This document shows positions 55,301 through 64,000 of a stretch of 64,000 bases of DNA, piece by piece (position 1 is the first letter of the stretch; every line of letters starts with the position of its first letter). The notes under the pieces are model-generated. The model saw nothing but the letters and a program-made list of their open reading frames with translations, was not told where the DNA came from and made no database searches. Source of the stretch: Amyelois transitella. Taxonomy: Eukaryota; Arthropoda; Insecta; Lepidoptera; Pyralidae. The stretch covers positions 82,001 through 146,000 of the forward strand of contig NC_083517.1 of NCBI RefSeq assembly GCF_032362555.1, given 5' to 3'. The position numbers were made by a program, and so were the translations under genes.

Positions 55301-58300
55301 TCACCCCACAGCCAGGGCAAGCGGAGCAGGTAGTGCGTGGCGAGGGCGACGGCGGCGCACTCCGCCAGCCACGGCAGCAGCCCCAGCTGCAGCACGGCGG
55401 CGCGGCGCCGGCGCAGCACGCCCGCGTCCAGGCCCAGACCGGCTCTCATCAGGATTATCACCAAAGCCACTTTTCTGGAAACAAACTCCTAACGTCGGAA
55501 ATGATTGGGGAGATGATACGCAACGCGTCTTGGCAGTCTCCCTAGAATAGTAATACCAAATTCAAAGGACGCTAAATAAATTGAGTCAAGGAAGAGAAAG
55601 AGTGCTGTTCAAGAAAGCAAACGTGAGAACAGCGCACTACTTGTGAGGTTCAATATGTTTTTTCGCAATTATAAATAACTAGATCTGTCAACTATTTCAA
55701 GAATAAACATAAGAGAAGTACATACTATATTGTATCCCCTCGCTGGAAATTGAAACCAAACCCCAAATGCACTTATTACTATAGTAAAAAAATGTAATAC
55801 TAACAGTATACTAGATGTAAGAGAATCATACGTTTGCATTACATCTAGAACAAGACCCTTACCTCAAATCCTGATTGAGCTTCTTGTACTCGTCAGTGAA
55901 GTGCAGCAGGCCCAGGTTCCGGCAGACGACGCCGGTGAGCAGCATGCCCACGAGCGCGGGCAGCGTGGTCAGCTTCAGCCACAGCCAGCCCGCCAGGTGC
56001 GCGGCCACCACCACCATGCTCATGCTGAGGAGCTCCCCGTGCAGCCCTATAGACTCCCCTAACTCCGCGTACAGGATTCCCCAGCTGAGGAGGACTGATG
56101 TCAGAATTGGAAATCAGTTTCGTATTTTTATTTACCAATTCATAATTCCTGCGTCATAAGTGCTGCTTATTTCTTTTACAGACATTTGCCGGCAAAGCCA
56201 AAGGCGAACTTGTGAAATACTTGAGACATTCTTACTGTTTACTAGGAAATACCTGTTTTTACAAATAAATAATTTGACTGATCGGTTAAGCAGTTTGATT
56301 TTTGCTCCCAAGAAGGAAGAAGAGATGATGTAATGCAGAATCCATTACCACCAGTTCATAATGAAATTGTAACCCACTGCATTCCTACGGGAAAGCATGG
56401 AAAAATCGATGTCAATCCCTTTTACTAACTCTCTTTATTGTGCGCAAGATTTATATCGTCAAGAGACATTGTCAAAAATAACAGCGCCCACTCATGCGCA
56501 GGAGTTTGATCACATGTTTTGTATTGTTGTTAAAATTAAAAAAATTAATAACTTTACTCACAGAACATGAGGATGCATAACTGCTGTGATGCCTGCCTGA
56601 ACGTGGGGAAGTAGGGGAAGGGGAACACGCGCGCCCACCAGCGCGGCTCCCGCGCGGGCGGCGCGTCGCGCTGGTGGCATCGCAGGCATAACTTTTGTAG
56701 CCAACTGGAAAGTTTACATACATACATAAAATCACGCCTCTTTCCCGAAGGGGTAGGCAGAGATTACCTCTTTCCACTTGCCACGATCTCTGCATACTTC
56801 CTCCGCTTCATCCACATGCAAGCTCGGTGGTTTTTAAAATTTTACATACATACACATAACCACGTAGACAGAGTCAACAGTCTTGAAAACAATGAGAGGC
56901 CACGATCAGCTGTATGGCTTACTGATGGAATTGAGATTCAAAACGTGACAGGTTGCTAGCCTATCGCCTAAAAAGAGGAATACCAAGTTTATAGGCCTAT
57001 CCCTTAGTCGCCTTTTACGACATGGGAAAGATATGGAGTGTTTTTTCTGAAGTGCCGGAAACCACACGGCACTGAATGTTATATAAATTATTTTTACCAT
57101 AAAATTTTATAAATGACAAGCTGTTGCCCCCGACCTCGTCCACCGTAAAGAGAATTTTAATAAAAATGCTGACCTACTATACTGTATGTAAAAGTCTGCG
57201 TTCTTTCAGCTTAATTTTTCATTTAGTTAATGTTGTAGTAGGTACGCACTTGTTCGGACCTAGATAATGATAAAAATACCATCTAACATAAACCTTTGGT
57301 TTTAAAGGTGACTTAAGTTGGTATTGAAATACTTATAGTGACATCTCTCAGGAATTGGTATTTATTTATTTATTTGGAAGACCAACAACCGTTTACAAAA
57401 AATAGCGTCACATATGTAAAACAAATGGTCAATTATAGGTCCTCACAGATACAAAACACTAATACAATAAAAAAAAGGAACATCAATCTCTAAACAATCA
57501 ACAATAACAATCTATGAGTTAACGTCTAGTTACTAAATTTAAAAGAACTTAATTCTATCGACAGTTAAATATACACTTACGATTCTCGGGATCCGTCGGC
57601 ATTTCCTGTAAAATAAACAAATTGATGGTCTCTCAGCTTTTATCTTCATTCCTGTAAGTCGACCTCTAGTCTACATGCTGAAAAGTTCTTATATAAACCT
57701 ATGGAAACCCTATCATGGTCTCCACGCGGACGAAGTTGCGGGGGGCCTCTCGTATGTAATAATTTCTTATCAAACACCCTTAATAAACAATAATTACGAC
57801 ATATTTTTTCATTATAAAATTGTCATTTGTGTTACCGATGATTTAATTGACTAAGAATACACATAACAATTAAGTTTGTAAGTACCTGCAAGTTTAATCA
57901 CGGGTAGAACCATAGTAAATAAATAATATGATAAATGTCACTATCAAAACACAAATGAATATAAACGTTTTCACGGCGAGGAGACTCGGAAGCGACTAGT
58001 CTATTGTAGGAGTTACTTAAGTATGTTATTACAACGATTAGATTACTTCTGTACACATATTAGGCACAATATTCACAGGTGTATGTCATTTACAAGTAAA
58101 TATTGAATGATTTGCTGTAAAATCTAATCTATGGATGTTCAGGGAAGGATACAATTTTAAAGTAGCGAAAAATTGAAATGTAATTAATTCACATCTTTTT
58201 ATATTCTCTCTCGTCTCTCTTCTGCCGGAACCTGCCACTGGGTTTAACATTATTTTATTTACTTAAACTAAACTATATTCCTTAGATAAATTATAAGTTT

Positions 58301-59345
58301 GTTTTTTCTCTTCCATTCTGTTTTTATCCCCCGATGTCAAAAGAGGAGTGTTAAAAGTTTGACGTGTCTGTCTGTCCGTGGCGTCATACCTCACAAACGA
58401 ATGAAGCAATTTCAATTTGGTTTTTTAAACATGTTTGATCAAGTTAGCGTAGCTTGTACAGTACACAGTTGTATTTCTGTCTTTCATGTAAGTTATTGTC
58501 AAGTAGCCGTAACTTTTGCTGTTAGCATTCCCACCACCAATTGTAATTTTGTTATGTAGCATAATTCGAATTGACAAAATGTTACATTTATCACGTAAAC
58601 TATGTATGTACCTATTACTGTGTTTAGTATAAAACATGCTTTAGATAGCTCTCTTAATATTTACTATGTACCTACCACATGAACGGAGAGCACAGAACAC
58701 ACGCGGTGTGTGACATTAATTTTAATGCCTTAATTTGAAGATTATATGTATGTATAAATATTTGTGTGGTTCCCGGCACCTATACGAAAAAGAATGGGAC
58801 CGCTCCATCTCTTTCCCATGGATGTCGTAAAGGGCGACTAAGGGATGGGCTTATAAAATTGCGATCCTTTTTTTTAGGCGTTGGGCTTGCAACCTGTCAC
58901 TATTTGGATCTCAATTCCATCATTAAGCAGAGCAGCTGAATGTGGCCATTCAGTCTTTTCGGGACAGTTGGCTCTGTCTACCCCGCAAGGGATATGGACG
59001 TGACTATATGTATGTATGTATGTATAAATATGTTTAAGCGACATTGAAAGAAAAATTAAATCATAATTTACCAATGAATGTATAAACTCGAGCACCTACA
59101 AACAATAAAATTAGTTAAACACGCAGTAAGATGAAAAATAAATAAACATGAAATAATTATGATTTAGAATTTTCAATATAGGCTTAATGAATATATTTTT
59201 GTAGATACGCTACATTTGGGGTCTAACACGCCAACTCGATATTTGTTTGAGCAAATCTTTTAATTCCAGACAAAGTTCTTTTCGGAAATTTACTATAGGT
59301 ACCTACGGTATGTACGTACTTACTTTCATCATCCAGATCTTCCAT
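49336..59345 (-). CDS. SLC9B: SLC9B/NHA-type sodium-proton antiporter
   Basis: This is a polytopic CPA2-type antiporter of the NHA (SLC9B1/2) group, exchanging Na+ or Li+ for H+ in plasma, vacuolar or mitochondrial membranes. Exons in order: 59345-59324, 57605-57581, 56704-56562, 56094-55863, 55474-55305, 54760-54546, 53748-53577, 52455-52301, 51541-51377, 50434-50245, 49397-49336, giving 516 residues in one frame. A hydrophilic N-terminus has CxxC-like LCLRCHQ. Helices start at LCILMFFLLSWGILYA. Family blocks: LPALVGMLLTGVVCRNLGLL, KVALVIILMRAGLGL, SVSPAVVVPCLFGL, GIPTLLLAAAAIDDSISVAV with the transport Asp pair at 242-243, and KEKLFIGITWLAKATVQAA. The leader exon starts at 59367 after TTTATTTCAG, so a further non-coding exon lies upstream. 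The donor of exon 8 (ACT|GTCGGT) is weak. Two introns have transposons close to their acceptors. Confidence 0.93.
50540..50735 (-). repeat. possible solo LTR related to the 21943 element
   Basis: On the minus strand the right edge reads tgtggcgacatctctacg, the same first 18 bases as the LTR at 21943. The remaining ~180 bases differ. The other edge and the target duplication were not resolved. Confidence 0.35.
51061..51321 (-). mobile_element. complete SINE copy
   Basis: This is a (TATG)n-tailed family member with all core words (gcggggtagacagagccaac, gtgacaggttgctagcccgt, cgacatccatgggaaagaga). It lies in an SLC9B intron. Confidence 0.85.
51590..51692 (-). mobile_element. LINE 3'-end fragment
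   Basis: This is the reverse complement of the LINE end: catacatacataaactcacg, cctctttcccggaggggtag, gcagagactacctctttcca, cttgccacgatccctgcata. It stops at gcttcatct, a severe 5' truncation. A SINE fragment follows at about 51975-52035. Confidence 0.85.
52474..52736 (+). mobile_element. complete SINE copy abutting SLC9B exon 8 acceptor
   Basis: The plus-sense copy runs from gtgccgtgtggttcccgaca to a (TATG)n tail. Its 5' end lies only 16 bases beyond the acceptor AG (52456-52457) of the antisense SLC9B gene. Confidence 0.88.
52870..53058 (+). mobile_element. truncated SINE copy
   Basis: A plus-sense 3' part of the (TATG)n-tailed family (ggattcttcttataggcgat, gtcttttcaagactggtggc, tctaccctacaagtgatatg), with a tail directly abutting the MITE at 53063. 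Confidence 0.75.
53063..53544 (-). mobile_element. MITE with TA target duplication (copy 2)
   Basis: This 482-bp element is the inverted sister of 19125-19593 along its whole length. It is flanked by TA at 53061-53062 and 53545-53546. Its ends are CAGGGTGAC and GACACCCTG. It lies in SLC9B intron 7, ending 33 bp from exon 7's donor side. Confidence 0.88.
54029..54280 (-). mobile_element. SINE copy
   Basis: Family member with catacatacatatgattacg, gtcttgaaaagactgatagg and a shortened 5' end (ttattcgtgccacacggcac), in SLC9B intron 6. Confidence 0.82.
54957..55213 (-). mobile_element. complete SINE copy
   Basis: Family member with tcacatctatatcccttgcg, ttgaatagtgacaggttgct and attggtgccgggaaccacac, in SLC9B intron 5. 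Confidence 0.85.
56714..56830 (-). mobile_element. LINE 3'-end fragment abutting SLC9B exon 3
   Basis: This is the reverse complement of the LINE end (acatacataaaatcacgcct, ctttcccgaaggggtaggca, cttgccacgatctctgcata, cttcctccgcttcatccaca). The (TATG)n tail begins about 10 bases upstream of the acceptor AG of SLC9B exon 3 (56704). Confidence 0.85.
56843..57072 (-). mobile_element. SINE copy with small deletions
   Basis: Family member lacking the gtctatatcccttgcgggg part. It retains gtgacaggttgctagcctat and ggaaaccacacggcac. It lies next to the LINE fragment in SLC9B intron 2. Confidence 0.75.
57350..57540 (-). repeat. retroelement 3'-tail repeat
   Basis: tatttatttatttatttgga, agaccaacaaccgtttacaa and tcctcacagatacaaaacac form a common tail-type repeat in SLC9B intron 2. 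A further scrap with cacgcggacgaagttgcggg lies near 57722-57742 in intron 1. Confidence 0.45.
58767..59025 (+). mobile_element. complete SINE copy
   Basis: The plus-sense member runs from tgtgtggttcccggcaccta to a (TATG)n tail, in SLC9B intron 1, about 300 bp downstream of the first coding exon in transcript order. Confidence 0.85.
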
Positions 59346-59367
59346 TTTACATAAAAAATGGTTTCTC

Positions 59368-62300
59368 CTGAAATAAAAACAACAATAAAGTTTCTTTTGG
59401 TCTCATGTAAACATTTATTTGCTAGAAATTGTCTGTCATCAGCAGGCTATCAGACCGCAACAATACTAAATATTTTCATGGCAATCAAATCAGTGAAAAA
59501 CCTTTCAGTGAAAGGTATTACGTAATGCAAACAGTTGAGAAGGCTTCACAGGCTACATGTCAATATAGTGATATAAGTATACAAATATATGTATAGGTCA
59601 GGTCACTAATTTCTTTTTCTTTCCTTTTTTTTTAATAAATGTATAAAAATAAATATATACCGGACAAATTACACAGATTGAATTAGTCTCGAAGTAAGCT
59701 TGAAACTTGCGTAACGAAATATTAACTCTACGATGTTATATTTTACCTATAATTAATACTTATACGAGTATATATTAACATCCAAGAACTAGGACAATCA
59801 GAGAAAGTTCGTTTCTCATCATGCCCTGACCGGGACTCGAACCCGGGACCTCCGGTGTCACAGACAAGCGTATTACCGCTGCGCTACGGAGGTCGTCTTC
59901 ACAATGACTCCTTCTTTTAAGTCTGGGTTCAAAAGTCAAGATTTTCTCAAAGACAATTTATTTTGTAATTTCATTAAGTATATATTTTTTGTAACTAAAT
60001 CGTTATATTTGTTTTGGTTGTCTTAGCTTTATCATCGAATTTGTAAAAAAAGGTATCGAAAATTGTACTATCCATTTTTTGTTTATTAAATCCAGTAACT
60101 ACCCAATTTTTAGGTACTTAGTTTTTAACATATCCAGAAATATATTTTCATGAAAACGTATTTCAGTTGTGTTGCAGGATGTGAGAAACAGCTGAAGTCA
60201 GACGTGTGTATCACGCACGCCTGCGCCTGCGCACTCATAGATGTAAACTTTATTCATACTGTGCAAGGTCGGGGCAGAGTGTCAACATGATAAATTGTCT
60301 AAACCAAACTCACGAGGTCTGCGGTCACAAGAGTAAAGACAATCAGACTTATTCAGTTAACCTAACTGAAGGAGTGATTAGGTATACTTACGCATAAAGT
60401 TGAAATAGTTAAAAGAAAAGCGATGTTTTATTAACGCTTAATATGTTCGATCCTTAATTTCGGCTGGTCAGAATTGATTTTATTTTATAATATAGTTTAT
60501 TGAATTTTTAGAATAATCATTTAATATTGTCCGTTTTTTTAATCTCCGAAAGAACGTGCCAGTTTACGACTTATCTAGTTTACGATCTAATATTTCTAGA
60601 ACTTAATCAGTGATGGAAGATATTAAGTAATCATTATTATCCATACTAACATTATAAATCTGAAAGTCTGTTTATCTTTTCATCACGTCAAAACAGAGCA
60701 ATGCCTATTACTTACTTATCTCATTTCCACGAAAAAGAACGCAGTTTGTGCGCCATTTGGCATATCGCTATCGTTAATAGATGGCGTTACTGTATATGTA
60801 AGAGGTTTATAATTAGATATATTTGTTTTTATTTATTAGGCGAAAAATTTCGCTAATTCGATTCAAAAAGAATTACTTACAATTTATTATTTCAGGAAAT
60901 ATTACCGTGGTTAAAGCGCATAAAAAGCTTTATAAAATTGGGTCACGGCCACGAAAGCCAAATTAGGTATAATATGGACTGGTATAGTTAGATTATTTAC
61001 AGAAATAGCATTAATGTCAATAAATAAAAACACTATATATATAAGTGAGGAAATATAATTTATTTACCAAAATAATATTTAGTTAAGGTTATAAGAAGTT
61101 TAGGTATATTGTTTTGTATTGATTGCCCTTGACTAAACATTACTACGGCCACAGATAAAATAAATTATAGATAAACAGAGTTAACAATAAGATTGGTATT
61201 AATAAAGTTTTAACACTTAAGCAGTTTTTGAGGGTCAAAGATAACTAAATAAAAGGTAATTAAAAAATTTACTTTGTCATTTACAAACTTTTGTAACAAA
61301 TTTAACTTTTCCCGCGAAATTTCGTTCAAAGTGCGCTAACATAATTTAAATATTAAAAATATTATAATCGAAGCTAGGTTTGTCTTCATCAATTTTAAAT
61401 CGTTCAAATGATCTATTTAAAATTCTTTTGCATTAATATGTTTTTAAATACCCGGAATTACATAAATTATTATCAAAATGAATAAAATAGATACTTACTC
61501 TGATATAATTCGTATTCCCCGCTACGCAAATACTCATTAAGTGATGATAAAAGTAAATGTTACATTCATGATAATTCTAATAAAAACACTTTATGTACAT
61601 AACACTATAACAAATCAATCACTTCAGGCAAATAATACACGCCTAGTGTTAAACAATTGTTGACATAACCTATACGCTAAAGTTATCAACTACTACTGTC
61701 AGTTTGTTCTACTAATTAATTACAAAAAGCATGCTGAAAAGCAAATGTTTGCATAGATGGCGCTACTTATACGGTGCTTTGCTTTTGTCTGCTTTTTGTG
61801 AAAACAATATGTTTTGGTGGTGGTTTCCGGGTGGTTCCCATGCGATTTGTACTGTTTCCAATAGCAACCCGAAATATTGATTTTGTGGATTGATAAGGCG
61901 GCATGATGTCATCACTTCGCCTTTGCCATGATCTAGGGGTGAAGATATTCGGCACCGTCTAATCATGAACCCTGCTAATCCATATCTATTAATATTATTG
62001 AGAGAAAATATTTTATAACTACTTATTTGTTTGTTATAAAATTATTACTAAAACAACTAATAAGGGAATGTCGCACAGAATTAGTGTTTTAAGAGAAGGT
62101 ATGCAAAAGTTGGTATTTTGATAGTGATTTATTCCACAAGGTCAGAACTTTTTACCTTATTCGACTTTTACAAAATGAATCCCTATTGAATTTCACAACA
62201 TTATCGCGTAATAAAACACATGAAAATTTATGAGAATAATAATTGTGTCAACATATGGGGCTCAAAAAGATCAATACAAAATCCACTGGAGGTAGTCAGA

Positions 62301-62658
62301 GTGGGCTAGTCTAAACTGCTGGAAAGCACTCGTCATATTTATTTTGAAAAATATTGAATGAAACATTCACTATAAATACTACTGCCCCGAATACATATCA
62401 CCTTATTAGTTACGGAATCTACTAACATAATTTAAATAACGACGTGACACACATTAAAAAGCGAGTTATCGAACGCAAAACTGTTTTTTATCAAGATTAC
62501 TTTCTGCGGAATCAGGTTGAACCAGCCGACAGCCATTTCTCCGGCAAGAATCCGAGAAACGCGCGTCTTCGCCGCAGCGGCGCGTGCGCAGGCATCCGAA
62601 CCACCGTTGCTATCATGTGAACTAATTTGTGTATGATTTTGTGTGTTTGGTAGATAAA
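59368..62658. other. SLC9B 5' intron and intergenic region
   Basis: No coding exon is seen. A GC-rich patch with NRF-1-like gcctgcgcctgcgcac lies at about 60218-60235 and may mark an SLC9B promoter. Another GC-rich patch (cgccgcagcggcgcgtgcgc) lies at 62570-62590 before the next gene. The rest is AT-rich, apart from the SINE at 59648-59896. Confidence 0.4.
59648..59896 (-). mobile_element. tRNA-derived SINE, copy 2
   Basis: Sister of 40783-41022. The minus-strand head reads gacctccgtagcgcagcggt, then tgtctgtgacaccggaggtc and gggttcgagtcccgg. The body shares ctctgattgtcctagttctt and the gtctcgaac/ttcgagac-type hairpin in altered form. Confidence 0.85.
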
Positions 62659-62719
62659 ATGTGTGTGGTAAAATGCAGTTTTACGGTGTTCCTCATGTTG
62701 ATCATGTATATTGATTCTG
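62659..62719 (+). CDS. probable first coding exon of a secreted or membrane protein (partial)
   Basis: ATG at 62659 opens 20 codons with a hydrophobic core (CSFTVFLMLIMY), then a strong donor gtaagt at 62720 in phase 1. This looks like a signal peptide exon. It is preceded by a GC-rich, CpG-containing patch (62560-62600) fitting a promoter region. No downstream exon was recognised to 64000, so the rest lies right of the window. The product cannot be named. It could also be chance, as the exon is only 61 bases. Confidence 0.45.
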
Positions 62720-64000
62720 GTAAGTCTTTTTAATAATTTTTTTCGCGCCAATGCGTTTTTTTTGCTGCTATGCTATGTGCGTAAAATATTTGGCGTTAAC
62801 AGAATAGCCCATAAATATAGGGGCAAAAGCGTTGTTTTTCTACAATTTTATTTCAATAAAACCTGTCAGATCATCGCGGGAGTTGCTATGTGTGAAAACT
62901 GACGTATTTAATCCAAGATCATGGTGTGTGACGCCCCCCGGTCTCGAGCGGTGTGGATGTAACCGAGATTAGCACCAGGAGAAAAAGAAGACTTCTATCA
63001 TATATAGACAAAGTTTTCAGAATAACTTTAGTGCAACAGAGATTTTATAGTCATATAATAACTTATTTTGCAACAGAGATTTTAAAGTCATGCAATAAAT
63101 TAAGTACTTGCATAAAAATTCCGAATATTTATCGATTAAATTTAGCCCATAGTCTTTGGCTGACCTGACAGTCGCTATAATTTGGCGCGTTAGGGTTAAA
63201 AGCTCCATGACAAATTAATGTGGTGTAGATTATGAAGGCATATGACAATTTACCTACTACTCATATTGCCCAGGCAGATGAGAATCGGCCTAGTTTGGCG
63301 ATCGGCCTGCGACATTAATAAAATGATTATTTCCACCGCATGTGAACCGGTATTTCCGCTCTGTTACTATTTAGTGGTAAAAGAGAAATTTTAAAATGTT
63401 ACGGATCATTAGTATACACGTTTATTAAATACTAGCGACTCGCCCCGGCTTCTCACGGGTAGCACTTATACATATGAACCTTCCTCTTAAATCATTATAT
63501 CTATCAAAATACCGCATCAAAATTCGTTGTGTAGTTTTAAAGATCTCAGCATACATATATACAGACATAGGGATAGACGCGGGAAGCGACTATGCTATAT
63601 AGTGATAGTACTAAGTACTTATATAGTGATGAAGGTGATATTTCGATTGATTTCGATAAGGGTTATTTAAAAAGCTTGTGGGAAAATACAAAACGCCACA
63701 AACCATAGATTTTTAATAGTAGTTAGTTTGAGTGCAGACTGATTTCGGTGTATAGGTAAATGAAAACATGACAGATAATAAAAAATATCACATTATTTAG
63801 ACGAATTTTGTTCCTAAAAACATGATAAAGAGTTCAATTCACACGTAAAACATGACCACCCTGACGATGTCGGCAAAAATTAATCATTGCTGGAGAGTAA
63901 AAGTGGTCTCGTCACTGCGCAAAATAAAAAAGATTCGCTTTCATCTTACTTCAACGTGTTAAGTTTCATCCAGCCATTGTTTTATCTTTTTCTAGATTTC
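62720..64000. other. AT-rich stretch, presumed intron
   Basis: No exon is seen. Two related phrases (caacagagattttatagtca and caacagagattttaaagtca, near 63037 and 63071) form a small local duplication. A common lepidopteran repeat lies at 63433-63606. Confidence 0.4.
63433..63606. repeat. common interspersed repeat
   Basis: actagcgactcgccccggct, tgaaccttcctcttaaatca, catcaaaattcgttgtgtag and gcgggaagcgac are recognised from a widespread insect retroelement-end family. It ends atagtgatag. Confidence 0.65.

Noticed and set aside
60206-60397. 63-codon frame near a GC-rich patch as a small gene
   Set aside because: Composition and lack of any recognisable motif suggest promoter-region sequence upstream of SLC9B.

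Overview
The window is nuclear DNA from an insect, almost certainly a lepidopteran (moth or butterfly). Introns and spacers are AT-rich and coding exons are GC-rich. Introns follow GT-AG rules. The spacers carry repeat families I recognise from lepidopteran genomes: a SINE with a (TATG)n tail, a non-LTR element sharing that tail, tRNA-derived SINEs, a mariner copy and a TA-flanked MITE. I see no rRNA gene, functional tRNA, CRISPR array or bacterial-style operon.

Layout, left to right: (1) the last three coding exons of a UDP-glycosyltransferase (+, 1095-5619); (2) KIFBP, the KIF1-binding protein, two exons (-, 6223-8416); (3) MIER1, an intronless ELM2/SANT chromatin corepressor (-, 11625-12815); (4) TMEM87A, a Golgi GOLD-domain seven-helix protein, 11 exons (+, 15757-28901), with introns full of nested transposons and a minisatellite; (5) ELMO/Ced-12, intronless (-, 32568-34802); (6) two tandem F-spondin-like genes, A (+, 35602-41276, 10 exons) and B (+, 42259-48082, 11 exons); (7) an SLC9B/NHA-type cation-proton antiporter, 11 coding exons (-, 49336-59345); (8) a probable first coding exon of a secreted or membrane protein that runs off the right edge (+, 62659-62719). 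Exon chains were built by hand from splice consensus and reading phase. All chains stay in frame, so I trust them well, apart from the few alternatives noted.

The genes are ordinary single-copy housekeeping or developmental genes and do not form one pathway. Three gene pairs converge tail to tail (UGT/KIFBP, TMEM87A/ELMO, spondin B/SLC9B), each with facing polyadenylation signals only 20-37 bp apart. The most unusual structure is in TMEM87A. A 132-bp block covering the 3' half of one transmembrane-helix exon plus its splice donor is repeated four times, apparently without change and in frame. The same gene holds a roughly 2.9-kb hierarchical minisatellite, a perfect 41-bp hairpin, a mariner, a MITE and a LINE carrying a young two-LTR element. 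I found no clearly new multi-gene system. The points most worth checking are the TMEM87A exon expansion, the SINE/LINE shared tail, and the insertions lying within about 20 bp of splice sites.
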